DNA of 64,000 nucleotides. It comes from Streptomyces sp. NBC_01341. GTDB lineage: Bacteria; Actinomycetota; Actinomycetes; Streptomycetales; Streptomycetaceae. The stretch covers positions 6,696,001 through 6,760,000 of the forward strand of contig NZ_CP108364.1 of NCBI RefSeq assembly GCF_035946055.1, in the 5' to 3' direction. A model generated the notes under the pieces. The model saw nothing but the letters and a program-made list of their open reading frames with translations, had not been told where the DNA came from and searched no databases. Both the position numbers and the translations under genes were made by a program. Each line of letters begins with the position of its first letter. The stretch's first letter is position 1. Of the stretch, positions 15,285 through 24,456 are shown piece by piece.

Positions 15285-17636
15285 TCACGGCGCCCAGGGC
15301 GCCTCCACCGCCCACGTGGTGTCCTCGGTGAAGGTGGCCGCGTTGTCCCAGGCATGACCGCCGCCGGGGGTGGCCAGCCACACCTCGGAGCCGATGTGGC
15401 GCAGATAGCTGCCCGCGAGGTTGACGCTGGAGAACCTCACGCCGCCCGTGCCCGAGAGCGCGCACCACGTGGCATCGGCCTTGAAGAGGGCCGAGCCGTC
15501 GCTCGCGTCACGCCGCACCCGGAAGTCCCGGTGGCGCAGGTACTCGCCCGGATAGTTGCGGGACTCGAAGGAGTAGCAGTTGCTGTTCGCCAGACCTGTG
15601 ACGATCTTCCAGGTGGCGTCGCTCTTGAGTACGGCCGCGCTGCCGCCGTCCACCACCTCGGTGAAGGCCAGCGCGTCGTAGTGACGCAGGTACTTGTTCG
15701 TGTGCCCAGGGGTGGTGACCCGGAGCGACTTGTACTGTCCGGTCGGGAGTGTGACCGGCGGTGCGGGACTCCTGGACGCCTGGATGAGGGCCTGGTTCGC
15801 TGCCTTCACCCGGGCGGTGTCCACCTTGACCACCTGGCGGTCGTAGGTGAGCAGGCCGTTCGCCTCGTTCTCGACGTCGGTGATCTCCGTGTAGACCGAT
15901 GCGGAGAGACCGGCCGGCAGCTGGCCGATCCGGATCGCGTCGAGGAGTCCGACGAAGCGGTTGTTCAGCGCGCCGACGCTCGCCTGGTCCTCGTAGCTGA
16001 AGCCGCCGCCGGGGTACCACTCGTGGCCAGGGACCTTGTAGCCGAGCCCTCCGAACTCGCCGAGGACGGCGGCCCGGGTGGCGCTGGGCGCCGTGTTTCC
16101 GGGCCCGACGTAGATGTGGTTGTCGATGACATCGCCGTTGCCGCCGTCCACGGAGCCGCAGCAGTTGACCCCGCTCATGTTGTCGACGAGGCGGGACGGG
16201 TCGTACGCCTTGACCTCGTTCGCGATCCGCGCCTGGTCGTACTGGCCCCAGCCCTCGTTCTGGTTGACCCACATGACCACGGAGGGCGAGCTGCGGTGCT
16301 GGTCGATGACCGCGTGGTACTCCGCCTCCCACTGGGTGCGCGACGGGCCGTCGGGGGTCTTGCCGGTGTCCATCGCGGGCATGTCCTGCCAGACGAGCAG
16401 GCCCAGTTTGTCCGCCCAGTAGAACCAGCGCTGCGGTTCCACCTTGATGTGCTTGCGGACCATGTTGAAGCCGAGGTCCTTGTGCGCCTGGAGGTCGTAC
16501 TTCAGCGCGGCGTCGGTGGGCGCGGTGTAGATCCCGTCGGGCCAGTAGCCCTGGTCGAGCGTGCCGGTCTGGAAGACGAACCTCCCGTTGAGCACCGGGC
16601 GCAGGATGTTGTCGACCTTCGCCACGGCGATGGACCGCATGCCCGCGTAGCTGCCCACCGCGTCCACCACGGACGTGCCGTCGAGGAGCTCGGCGCGCAC
16701 GTCGTAGAGGAACGGGTCGTCCGGGCTCCACAGACGGGGATTCGGCACGGAGACGGAGATGTCGGTGCCGGGCGCCCCGGTCGCCGTACCCACGACGGTG
16801 CCGCCACTCGACACGGTGACCCGCGCGGTCCGGCCGCTCGCCGAGGCCGCCTGGACCTTGACCCGCAGGGTGCTGTTGCCGAGGTTCGGCGTCATGTCGA
16901 GGCGTGCGACGTGCGACGCGGCGACGGGCTCCAGCCACACGGTCTGCCAGATCCCGGAGGCGGCGGTGTAGAAGATGCCGCCGCCCGCGTGCGGGTTCAC
17001 GTCATTGATGCGCTGCTTGCCGACGGCCTGGCCGCCGGTCTGCGTCGGGTCGTAGACGGAGACGACGATCGTGTTCGAGCCGCCGTTCAGCTGGGGCGTG
17101 ATGTCGTACGAGAACGAGTCGAACCCGCCCTTGTGCGCACCGACCTGGGTGCCGTTGACCCACACCGTGCTCTGCCAGTCCGAGGCGCCGAAGTTGAGCA
17201 CGACGCGGCGGCCGTTCCAGCTGGACGGCACCGTGAACGCGCGCTTGTACCAGAGCTTGTCGTTCTCCGTGATCTTGCGCTTGATGCCCGAGAGCGAGGA
17301 CTCCGCGACGAACGGGACCCTGATCTGTTCGGAGAACGAGGCCGGCTGCCCGGCATCCCGGCCGGTCACCGCGAAGTCCCAGATGCCGTTGAGGTTGGCC
17401 CAGTCGGGGCGGGTGAGCTGGGGGCGCGGGTACTCGGGAAGGGGGTTGTCGACGGACACCTGGTCGGTCCAGGGCGTCGTCATGGGCGCCGGCTTCGGCG
17501 TCCATGCCGCCGGTGCGGCGGCGGCCGGGGACGTGCCGGCTCCCACGAGCGCGGTGGCGAGCAGGGCCAGCAGGCCGGTCGCGGCGGTCAAGCGCCGTCT
17601 CCGCGGGCGTCGGCGTGGTGCGGGTGCGGACTCCAT
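15285..17636 (-). CDS. Secreted GH2-family glycoside hydrolase with arabinofuranose-binding (AbfB) domain
   Basis: 783 residues with a long basic, then hydrophobic Sec signal peptide (1-41). The GH2 core is closely related to that of the 9742 enzyme: TTPWTDQVSVDNPLPEYPRP at 53, acid/base E461 in NEGWG and nucleophile E527 in GEFGG. Both share an SGVNCC segment with two adjacent cysteines. The last 150 residues (from about 632) have the repeated YLRHYD, YLRHRDF and YLRHIGSE motifs of an AbfB/CBM42 beta-trefoil, known to bind arabinofuranose side chains. This supports a furanose-rich polymer as the target. GAGGAG precedes the ATG. The decayed RICIN gene lies just upstream on the same strand. 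Confidence 0.88.
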   Translation of the reverse strand: MESAPAPRRRPRRRRLTAATGLLALLATALVGAGTSPAAAAPAAWTPKPAPMTTPWTDQVSVDNPLPEYPRPQLTRPDWANLNGIWDFAVTGRDAGQPASFSEQIRVPFVAESSLSGIKRKITENDKLWYKRAFTVPSSWNGRRVVLNFGASDWQSTVWVNGTQVGAHKGGFDSFSYDITPQLNGGSNTIVVSVYDPTQTGGQAVGKQRINDVNPHAGGGIFYTAASGIWQTVWLEPVAASHVARLDMTPNLGNSTLRVKVQAASASGRTARVTVSSGGTVVGTATGAPGTDISVSVPNPRLWSPDDPFLYDVRAELLDGTSVVDAVGSYAGMRSIAVAKVDNILRPVLNGRFVFQTGTLDQGYWPDGIYTAPTDAALKYDLQAHKDLGFNMVRKHIKVEPQRWFYWADKLGLLVWQDMPAMDTGKTPDGPSRTQWEAEYHAVIDQHRSSPSVVMWVNQNEGWGQYDQARIANEVKAYDPSRLVDNMSGVNCCGSVDGGNGDVIDNHIYVGPGNTAPSATRAAVLGEFGGLGYKVPGHEWYPGGGFSYEDQASVGALNNRFVGLLDAIRIGQLPAGLSASVYTEITDVENEANGLLTYDRQVVKVDTARVKAANQALIQASRSPAPPVTLPTGQYKSLRVTTPGHTNKYLRHYDALAFTEVVDGGSAAVLKSDATWKIVTGLANSNCYSFESRNYPGEYLRHRDFRVRRDASDGSALFKADATWCALSGTGGVRFSSVNLAGSYLRHIGSEVWLATPGGGHAWDNAATFTEDTTWAVEAPWAP

Positions 17637-17762
17637 CCAGGGGCTCCTCGGTGGGTGGGGACGATGGGCCGGGAACTCCCCGCGCCGGACCGGCGCGGGG
17701 AGCGGTGCGGGCGCCTCGGACGTCCGCCCGGGGGCGGCTGTGCGGGGCGGTCAGGGAGGTTC

Positions 17763-18056
17763 TCAGATCAGCGCCAGAGGTGGTCCGCGGTGTCGTTGTC
17801 GTCGTACTGGACGACGTGGGCGCTGTTGGCCGTGGACATGAGGTCCACCCCGAGCACCCTGCCGGAGTTCCGGTTGCCGATCCTGTACCAACGCCGTCGG
17901 CCGCAGGGGAGCGGCGTTCGGGGAGTAGTGACCCCCGCGCGCGGCTGCCGCCATGCCCCCGGCGGCCGTCGCGGTCGTCCCCCGGCGGCCGGCCGAGGTG
18001 GCGGCGGGAGCGGTGACCAGGGCGCCGGTCATGAGTTGTCTGCGGTTCAGGGGCAT
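17763..18056 (-). pseudogene. Decayed secreted glycosidase with RICIN domain (internal deletion and frameshift)
   Basis: The reading frame starts MPLNRRQLMTGALVTAPAATS, a Tat-type signal peptide with RBS-like sequence upstream, and continues to GHYSPNAAPLRPTA, which resembles the start of large secreted glycosidases of the DUF1680/GH127 kind (from memory, low certainty). At about 17893 the homology jumps to another frame that reads WYRIGNRNSGRVLGVDLMST through DDNDTADHLWR and a TGA at 17768, the last repeat of a RICIN-type beta-trefoil lectin. A large internal deletion has joined the two ends out of frame, leaving a 97-codon remnant that ends at 17763. Confidence 0.75.
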
Positions 18057-18165
18057 CGTGGGGACTCCACTTCCGCTGCGAAAAGGGGCGGGTGACCGGC
18101 CAGGGGAGGGCCGGTGCGCGGCTGGGGCAGCCGCCGCGTCCGGACCGGTCGGCGCGACAACTCGC

Positions 18166-18179
18166 TTGCAACGATGGAA
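18166..18179. promoter_or_regulatory. LacI-type operator upstream of the RICIN remnant and second GH2 gene
   Basis: TTGCAACGATGGAA matches 12 of 14 bases of the perfect operator at 14285. It lies 110 bp before the remnant's start, so the second GH2 gene may now be expressed from the promoter of a dead gene. Confidence 0.6.
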
Positions 18180-18344
18180 AATTGATCTCGGCGGTATGAC
18201 AGCACGCGGTCAAGTTGGTGTCCAGAGGGGGCGCAGCACCTGTGCCGTGCGGGTCCGACGGTGCACGGAACGGCGGCCGTGTGCCGGGGTGACACATTTT
18301 GGAAACGCATCGACAACTCTCTTGCCGCCCGCGTCACCTCGCCT

Positions 18345-18358
18345 ATATAACGTTGTAA
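18345..18358. promoter_or_regulatory. LacI-type operator upstream of the furanose-type transporter
   Basis: ATATAACGTTGTAA matches 10 of 14 bases of the operator at 14285, keeping the central AACGTTG. It lies in an AT-rich TATATAA context 174 bp before the binding-protein start, a likely promoter/operator. Confidence 0.55.
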
Positions 18359-18531
18359 ACCCGAGCCGCCGAGAGGCCGCACAGGCCTTCACGACTGTAG
18401 TTCCCGCAGCTCGCAGCAGGGGTTGTGGGGAACACAGCGCCATGTGCCACCGAGTGGCCGAAGCACCGTCCAGCCATGCCCGACCGCACGCCGAACGGCG
18501 TGCCGTCACCTCGCCAAGGAGCGTCCCGCGC

Positions 18532-19617
18532 ATGATGATCCAGCGTCGATCCCGTACCCTCGCCGCGGCCTGCCTGCTCGCCGCCACCGCCACGCTGGCC
18601 GTGTCCGGCTGCTCGAAGTCGGAGACCTCGGACAACGCGGGCGGTGACAGCAGCCAGGGAGCCCAGGCGGCCAAGTCCCCCGAGGCCGCGTCCGGCCCCG
18701 GCTGCTCGCTGCAGACCTACGGCGCACCCAAGCTCGACCTCAAGGACGCGGTGGTCGGCTTCTCCCAGTCGGAGAAGGAGGCCAACCCCTTCCGTATCGC
18801 GGAGACCCAGTCCATCAAGGACGAGGCGGCAAGGATCGGCGTCAAGAAGCTGCTCACCACGAACGCGCAGTCGCAGCTGTCCAAGCAGATCAGCGACATC
18901 CAGGACATGCTGTCGCAGGGCGCCCAGTTCCTCATCATCGCACCGCTGAACTCCGACGGTCTGGAGCCGGCGCTCAAGGCGGCGGCCGCGAAGAAGGTGC
19001 CCGTCCTCACCATCGACCGCAAGGTCAACTCCACGGCATGCAAGGACTACGTGGCCTTCCTCGGCTCCGACTTCGTCGAGCAGGGCAAGCGCGCCGCCGA
19101 CGCGATGATCAAGGCGACCGGTGGCAAGGGCAAGGTGGCCATCCTCCTCGGCGCCTCGGGGAACAACGTGACCACCGACCGGACCAAGGGCTTCGTCGAC
19201 CAGGTCAAGGCCGAGGCCCCCGGCATCCAGATCGTCGCCCAGCAGACCGGCGAGTTCGCCCGGGACAAGGGCCAGCAGGTCATGGAGCAGCTCATCCAGT
19301 CCAAGCCCGACATCACCGCGGTCTACGCCGAGAACGACGAGATGGGTCTCGGTGCCGTCACCGCGTTGAAGGCAGCCGGCAAGAAGCCCGGCAAGGACGT
19401 CAAGGTCGTCTCGATCGACGGCACCCGCAACGCGGTGCAGGCCCTCGTCAACGGCGAGTACAACGCCGTCATCGAGTCCAACCCGCGCTTCGGACCGCTC
19501 GCCTTCGCGACCGCGAGCAAGTTCTACGGCGGCGAGGAGATCCCCGAGAACGTCATCATCACCGACCGGGCCTACGACGAGACCAACGCCAAGGAATCCC
19601 TCGGCGGGGCGTACTGA
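18532..19617 (+). CDS. ABC transporter sugar-binding lipoprotein, YtfQ-like (CUT2)
   Basis: A 361-residue exported lipoprotein; VSGC with Cys27 is the lipobox, followed by a Ser/Asp/Gly linker. The domain from VVGFSQSEKEANPFRIAETQSIKDEA onward is a Peripla_BP_4 ribose-type fold. AENDEMGLGAVTALKAAGKKPGKDVKVVSIDG and a late NPRFGPLAF match the pattern of E. coli YtfQ, which binds galactofuranose. AAGGAG stands before tandem ATG codons at 18532 and 18535. It is the first gene of a five- or six-gene operon (18532-25520). Galactofuranose or arabinofuranose is my best guess for the ligand; ribose- or galactose-type sugars remain possible. Confidence 0.88.
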   Translation: MMIQRRSRTLAAACLLAATATLAVSGCSKSETSDNAGGDSSQGAQAAKSPEAASGPGCSLQTYGAPKLDLKDAVVGFSQSEKEANPFRIAETQSIKDEAARIGVKKLLTTNAQSQLSKQISDIQDMLSQGAQFLIIAPLNSDGLEPALKAAAAKKVPVLTIDRKVNSTACKDYVAFLGSDFVEQGKRAADAMIKATGGKGKVAILLGASGNNVTTDRTKGFVDQVKAEAPGIQIVAQQTGEFARDKGQQVMEQLIQSKPDITAVYAENDEMGLGAVTALKAAGKKPGKDVKVVSIDGTRNAVQALVNGEYNAVIESNPRFGPLAFATASKFYGGEEIPENVIITDRAYDETNAKESLGGAY

Positions 19618-19718
19618 TCCGCTCCCGAAGCCAACGGCCCCGGCCGCCGTGGTACCCGCACCGGGCCACGGCGGCCGCCGGGCCCTCACCCTTGGACAGC
19701 GGAAGGCCAAGAAGACCC

Positions 19719-21326
19719 ATGGCACCACCCGAAGCAGTACCTCAGGCACCGGAAGCGGCCGTGTCCGCGGCCCCCGTGGTGCTCGAAGCCCGCTCGGTGA
19801 GCAAGCGGTTCCCCGGCGTCGTCGCCCTCGACGACGTCACCTTCTCCCTGCGCGCAGGAGAGACCCACGCGCTCGTCGGGGAGAACGGCGCCGGCAAGTC
19901 CACCCTCATCAAGGTGCTGACCGGCGTCTACCGCCCCGACGGCGGCGACCTGCGGATGGCGGGTGAACCCGTCAGGTTCGCCCGGCCGTTCGACGCGCAG
20001 CAGGCGGGCATCTCCACGATCTACCAAGAGGTCAACCTCGTCCCGCTGATGAGCGTGGCACGCAACATCTTCCTGGGCCGCGAGCCCAGAAACCGCTTCG
20101 GCCTCATCGACTTCGCCCGCATGCACCGCGAGACGGGTGACCTGCTCGACGGCTTCGGCGTACGCGTCGACCCCAGGCGCCCGTTGCACACGCTGGGCAT
20201 CGGCACGCAGCAGATGGTCGCCCTGGCCCGGGCCGTGTCCGTCAACGCCCAGGTCGTCATCATGGACGAGCCAACCTCCTCGCTCGAACCGCGCGAGGTG
20301 GAGACCCTCTTCCGGGTCATCGAACGCCTGCGCTCCCAGGGCATCGCCGTCCTGTACGTCAGCCACCGCATGGACGAGCTCTACCGGATCTGCGACCGTG
20401 TCACCGTCCTCCGCGACGGCCGGCACATCCACACCGGCGACCTCGCCGGGCTCGACCGGATGCAGCTCGTGTCCATGATGCTCGGCCGCGACCTCTCGGA
20501 GGTCCGCCGCTCCGGCGTCACCAGCTTCGCCGCCGAGGGGCACGACGTCGCCCGCACCCCCGTGCTCACGGCGGCCGGCCTCTCCAGCCGCCTCCGGCTC
20601 CACGACATCTCCGTGTCGCTGTACGCGGGCGAGGTGCTCGGCCTCGGCGGCCTCCTCGGCTCCGGCCGAAGCGAGACGGCGAAGGCCCTGTCCGGTGCCC
20701 TGCCCCTGGACGCCGGTGAGATCACCGTCGACGGCACCTCCCTGAAACGTCTTACCCCGGCGGCCGCGATCAGGGCCGGCATCAGCCTGCTGCCCGAGGA
20801 CCGCAAGGCCGAGGGAATCGTCCCCGGCCTCTCGGTCCGGGAGAACATCGTGCTCGCCGCCATGCCACGGCTCTCCCGTGCCGGTGTCGTCTCACGTGCC
20901 CGGCAGGACCGGATCGTCGACATCTTCATGAAGCGCCTGCGGATCAAGGCGTCGAGCCCCGAGCAGAAGGTCGGCGAACTCTCCGGAGGGAACCAGCAGA
21001 AGGTCCTGCTCGCCCGCTGGCTCTGCCTGGAACCCAAGGTGCTGCTGCTCGACGAACCCACCCGCGGCATCGACGTCGGTGCCAAGGCCGAGGTCCAGAG
21101 CCTCATCGACGACCTCGCCGGCGAAGGCCTGGCCGTCCTGCTCATCTCCTCCGACATCGAGGAGCTCATCGAGGGCGCCGACCGCATCGTCGTACTCCGG
21201 GGTGGAGCGGTCGCCGGCGAACTGCGGGGCGACGACGTGGCCGAGAGCCGGCTGCTCGAAGTGCTCGCCGACCACGCGCCCGTGCCGGCGGACACGGCCC
21301 CGGCCGCTCAGGAGGACCCCCGATGA
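19719..21326 (+). CDS. CUT2 sugar ABC transporter ATP-binding protein (two NBDs, YtfR/RbsA-like)
   Basis: 535 residues with two nucleotide-binding domains, as in RbsA, MglA and YtfR. The first has Walker A GENGAGKST, Walker B VVIMDEPTSSLE and a degenerate signature (LGIGTQQ). The second has a changed P-loop (LLGSGRSE) but a canonical signature LSGGNQQK and Walker B LLLDEPTRGID; this asymmetry is normal for the family. GGAAGG lies upstream of the ATG at 19719, and the frame runs further upstream without homology. The last codons overlap the first permease gene (ATGA), so the ATPase and permeases are made together. Confidence 0.92.
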   Translation: MAPPEAVPQAPEAAVSAAPVVLEARSVSKRFPGVVALDDVTFSLRAGETHALVGENGAGKSTLIKVLTGVYRPDGGDLRMAGEPVRFARPFDAQQAGISTIYQEVNLVPLMSVARNIFLGREPRNRFGLIDFARMHRETGDLLDGFGVRVDPRRPLHTLGIGTQQMVALARAVSVNAQVVIMDEPTSSLEPREVETLFRVIERLRSQGIAVLYVSHRMDELYRICDRVTVLRDGRHIHTGDLAGLDRMQLVSMMLGRDLSEVRRSGVTSFAAEGHDVARTPVLTAAGLSSRLRLHDISVSLYAGEVLGLGGLLGSGRSETAKALSGALPLDAGEITVDGTSLKRLTPAAAIRAGISLLPEDRKAEGIVPGLSVRENIVLAAMPRLSRAGVVSRARQDRIVDIFMKRLRIKASSPEQKVGELSGGNQQKVLLARWLCLEPKVLLLDEPTRGIDVGAKAEVQSLIDDLAGEGLAVLLISSDIEELIEGADRIVVLRGGAVAGELRGDDVAESRLLEVLADHAPVPADTAPAAQEDPR

Positions 21327-22321
21327 CCCAGACCGCCGTCGTCCCGCCCGTGAAGGGCGACACACCGCCGAAGTCCGTGAGCCCCCTGGCCCGGCTCCGT
21401 GATCCCGCCTGGTACCAGCGCTACGGCGTCTACGTGGCCGTCGGGGTGGTGCTCCTCTTCAACGCCCTGTTCACCGAACACTTCATGACCGCGGACAACT
21501 TCCGCACCCAGTTCGTCCAGGTCGCCCCCATCGTCATCGTCGCCCTGGGCATGGCCCTGGTCATCGGGACCGAGGGCGTCGACCTGTCCGTCGGCTCGAC
21601 CATGGCACTCGCGGCCGCCTTCCTGCCCCTCTACCTCGGCTACGGGCTCGTGCCGGCGCTCGTCGTCGCCCTCCTGGCCGGCGCCGTCGTCGGTGCCGTC
21701 AACGGCACCCTGGTGTCCCTCATCGGGCTGCAGCCCATCGTGGCGACCCTGGCCCTGTTCGTCGGGGGCCGCGGACTCGCCCTCGTCATGGCCGACGGTC
21801 AGCTCAAGCAGATCGTCAACCCCGACCTGCTGTCGCTGGGTACCGGCTCCTTCCTCGGGATCCCGCTGGTCGTCCTGATCGCCGGGGTGCTGGCGGTCGC
21901 CGTCGCCTTCCTGGTGCAGCGCACCACCTTCGGCCGGCAGATCGTCGCCGTCGGAGGCAACCGCTCCGCCGCCGCGCTCGCCGGACTGCCCGTCAAACGG
22001 GTCCTCATCGGCGTCTACGTCCTCTGCGGCGTGCTCGCCGCCCTCGCCGGCGTACTGGCGACGGCCAGGCTCACCGCGAGCGACCCCTCCTCGCTCGGCA
22101 CGCTCATGGAACTCTCCGCCATCACCGCGGTCGTGGTCGGCGGCACCCCGCTGAACGGCGGCTCCGTCCGGGTGCTCGGCACCGTGGCCGGTGCCCTGCT
22201 GATGCAGCTCCTGCGCGCCACGCTCGTCAAGCACGACCTGCCCGACTCCACCGCTCAGATCGCCCAGGCGGCCATCATCGTCGCCGCCGTCTACGTCGCC
22301 CGGGAGCGTCGGTCCCGATGA
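21323..22321 (+). CDS. CUT2 sugar ABC transporter permease 1 (YtfT-like)
   Basis: A 332-residue inner-membrane permease of the RbsC family with about nine hydrophobic segments. The conserved GMALVIGTEGVDLSVGS and the loop GGNRSAAALAGLPVKRV, which faces the ATPase, are clear. It overlaps the ATPase gene by 4 bp at the start and the second permease by 4 bp at the end. Transporters with one ATPase and two different permeases are typical of the YtfQRT-YjfF galactofuranose system, whereas ribose and xylose systems usually have one permease gene. Confidence 0.9.
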   Translation: MTQTAVVPPVKGDTPPKSVSPLARLRDPAWYQRYGVYVAVGVVLLFNALFTEHFMTADNFRTQFVQVAPIVIVALGMALVIGTEGVDLSVGSTMALAAAFLPLYLGYGLVPALVVALLAGAVVGAVNGTLVSLIGLQPIVATLALFVGGRGLALVMADGQLKQIVNPDLLSLGTGSFLGIPLVVLIAGVLAVAVAFLVQRTTFGRQIVAVGGNRSAAALAGLPVKRVLIGVYVLCGVLAALAGVLATARLTASDPSSLGTLMELSAITAVVVGGTPLNGGSVRVLGTVAGALLMQLLRATLVKHDLPDSTAQIAQAAIIVAAVYVARERRSR

Positions 22322-23364
22322 ACGAAACCACATCCGCCCCCGCCGCCCCGGCTCCGATGCCGCAGAAGAAGACGAAGCCCCCGCGCCCCGCCGCCGGACC
22401 CGAGCGGACGGGCAGAGCCCGCGCCGCCGAACTCCTCCAGCGTCAGGGCGTGCTCGCGGTCCTGCTCGTGGTCGTGCTGGTCTCCTCCTTCATCTACCCG
22501 ACGTTCGCCTCCCTGGACAACGCCCGCGGCGTGACCATCCAGGCGTCCTTCCTCGCCGTGGTCGCCCTCGGCATGACCATGGTCATCATCACCGGCGGCA
22601 TCGACCTGTCGGTCGGATCCGTCTTCGCCCTCGGCGGCGTCCTCGCCGCCTGGGCCTCGCAGTACGGCTTCCTCGCCGCGCTCCTCGTACCCCTCGTGGT
22701 GTGCGGCGGGACCGGCCTGCTCAACGGGCTCCTCATCGCCCGCGGCAACATGGCGCCGTTCATCATCACCCTCGCCACGCTGCTCGGCGCGCGCGGACTG
22801 CTGCTCGCCATCACGGACGAGGGCGCCACCACCTATCTGGTCCCCAAGGACTCGGCCTTCGGTGAACTCGGCCAGGGCAGCGTCTGGGGCTTCGGCTACC
22901 CGATCCTGATCGCCGCGGTGCTCTTCGGCGCCGGCGGAATCGTCCTGCAGCGGACCTCGTTCGGGCAGACGCTCTTCGCCGTGGGCGGCAGCAGCGACGC
23001 GGCGACCCTGATGGGCCTTCCCGTCGCCCGTACGAAGATCCTCGTCTACACCCTGAGCGGCCTGCTGGCCGGTCTCGCCGGGGCGCTCAACGCCGCCAGG
23101 CTGTCCTCCGGGGTCACCATCGTCGGTGTCGGCATGGAGCTCGACGCGATCTCCGCCGTCGTCATCGGCGGCACCCTCCTCGTCGGCGGCGCCGGCTCGA
23201 TCAGCGGAACCCTCTGGGGCGTCCTGCTGCTCGCTGTCATCCAGAACCTGATCAACCAGATCGGCTCGCTCAACTCCTCGTACCAGTCGGTGGTCAGCGG
23301 CGGTTTCCTTATCGTTGTCGTGGTGGCGCAGCGTTATCTGGCGCGCAGCCGGAGAAGCACCTGA
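22318..23364 (+). CDS. CUT2 sugar ABC transporter permease 2 (YjfF-like)
   Basis: A 348-residue RbsC-family permease with a 45-residue Pro/Lys-rich cytoplasmic leader before the first membrane helix. GMTMVIITGGIDLSVGSVFALGG and the cytoplasmic loop GGSSDAATLMGLPVARTKI are the family landmarks. It is paralogous to permease 1 and probably forms a heterodimer with it. It starts in a 4-bp overlap, and a 54-bp gap separates its stop from the LacI gene. Confidence 0.9.
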   Translation: MNETTSAPAAPAPMPQKKTKPPRPAAGPERTGRARAAELLQRQGVLAVLLVVVLVSSFIYPTFASLDNARGVTIQASFLAVVALGMTMVIITGGIDLSVGSVFALGGVLAAWASQYGFLAALLVPLVVCGGTGLLNGLLIARGNMAPFIITLATLLGARGLLLAITDEGATTYLVPKDSAFGELGQGSVWGFGYPILIAAVLFGAGGIVLQRTSFGQTLFAVGGSSDAATLMGLPVARTKILVYTLSGLLAGLAGALNAARLSSGVTIVGVGMELDAISAVVIGGTLLVGGAGSISGTLWGVLLLAVIQNLINQIGSLNSSYQSVVSGGFLIVVVVAQRYLARSRRST

Positions 23365-23418
23365 CGACAGTCCGCTCGCCGACAAGATCCATCGAGTCCA
23401 GCCGAACCAAGGAGTGCC

Positions 23419-24456
23419 GTGGGCGTCAGCCTCAAGGACGTTGCGCAACGGGCGGGCGTGTCCATCAAGACCGTGTCGAACGTGGTGAACAACTATCAGC
23501 ACGTCACGCCCGCCATGCGCACCAAGGTGCAACAGGCGATCGACGAGCTCGGCTACCGGCCGAACCTCACCGCCCGTCACCTGCGCAAGGGCCGCACCGG
23601 CATCATCGCGCTCGCCGTCCCCGAATTCGGCAACCCGTACTTCGCGGAACTCGCGGGAGCGGTGATCGACGCGGCCGCCCGGCACGACTACACCGTCCTG
23701 GTCGACCACACCGCCGGCCTGCGTGAGAAGGAACTCCTGGTCAGCCAGGGGTTCCGGTCCCACGTGATCGACGGCCTCATCCTCAGCCCCATCCATCTGG
23801 AGACCGAGGACCTGATGACGCGCACCGAGACGGCGCCGCTGGTCCTGCTGGGTGAACGCGAGTACGAAGCACCGTACGACCACATCGCCATCGACAACGT
23901 GGCAGCGGCCCGCGCCGCCGTGCGCCATCTCGTCAGTCGCGGCCACCGGCGCATCGCCTTCCTCGGGTCGCGCACCGGCCGGGAACGCCAGCCGGCGCAC
24001 CTGCGGCTGCGGGGCTGGCGCGAGGAACTCGTCGCCTCCGGGATCACCCCGGACGAATCGCTCGTCGTCGTCACCGACGGCTACGGGCGCGAGGACGGTG
24101 CCGCGGGCATGGCGGCCCTCCTGGACCGGGGGGACCGTCCCGACGCCGTGTTCGCGTACAACGACCTCATCGCCATCGGCGCCATGCGGGCCGTCACCGA
24201 ACGCGGCCTGCGAATCCCCGAGGACGTCGCCGTCGTCGGCTTCGACGACATCGAGGAGAGCCGCTACACCACCACCACACTCACCACCATCGCGCCCGAC
24301 AAGGAGGCCATCGCCCGCCTCGCCGTCGACAGCCTCGTCGAACGGCTCGCGGGGCAGCCGTTCACCGAACCCCGGCGACCGCGCCCCGGCTACCGCCTCG
24401 TCGTCCGCGAATCCACCACGTCCGGGTCCGACTCCGGCCACACCGAGGATCTCTGA
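23419..24456 (+). CDS. LacI-family transcriptional repressor (locus regulator 2)
   Basis: A 345-residue repressor starting with GTG after AAGGAG. The HTH is LKDVAQRAGVSIKTVSNVV, followed by hinge YRPNLTARHLRKGRTGI and a sugar-binding effector domain with VVGFDDIEESRYTTTTLTTI. The HTH and hinge are strikingly like those of the repressor at 13147 (VSVRTVSNVV and RQGRTG), while the effector domains differ more. It is encoded within the transporter operon, one base from the mutarotase, so it is probably autoregulated through the operator at 18345. Two related repressors in one locus could sense two different sugars at shared operators. Confidence 0.92.
   Translation: MGVSLKDVAQRAGVSIKTVSNVVNNYQHVTPAMRTKVQQAIDELGYRPNLTARHLRKGRTGIIALAVPEFGNPYFAELAGAVIDAAARHDYTVLVDHTAGLREKELLVSQGFRSHVIDGLILSPIHLETEDLMTRTETAPLVLLGEREYEAPYDHIAIDNVAAARAAVRHLVSRGHRRIAFLGSRTGRERQPAHLRLRGWREELVASGITPDESLVVVTDGYGREDGAAGMAALLDRGDRPDAVFAYNDLIAIGAMRAVTERGLRIPEDVAVVGFDDIEESRYTTTTLTTIAPDKEAIARLAVDSLVERLAGQPFTEPRRPRPGYRLVVRESTTSGSDSGHTEDL

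Larger units (their letters stand above)
18057..18531. other. Divergent promoter region with two operator-like sites, 475 bp
   Basis: It separates the leftward pseudogene/GH2 unit from the rightward transporter operon. It contains LacI-type sites at 18166 (facing left) and 18345 (facing right) in locally AT-rich DNA. No gene is visible. Confidence 0.65.

Noticed and set aside
15354..18095. Open frame of about 910 codons antisense to the second GH2 gene
   Set aside because: Same artefact; the minus-strand GH2 with signal peptide and catalytic motifs is the real gene.
17953..18531. Longer start for the YtfQ-like binding protein
   Set aside because: The upstream in-frame codons cover the operator region and would bury the lipoprotein signal sequence inside the protein.
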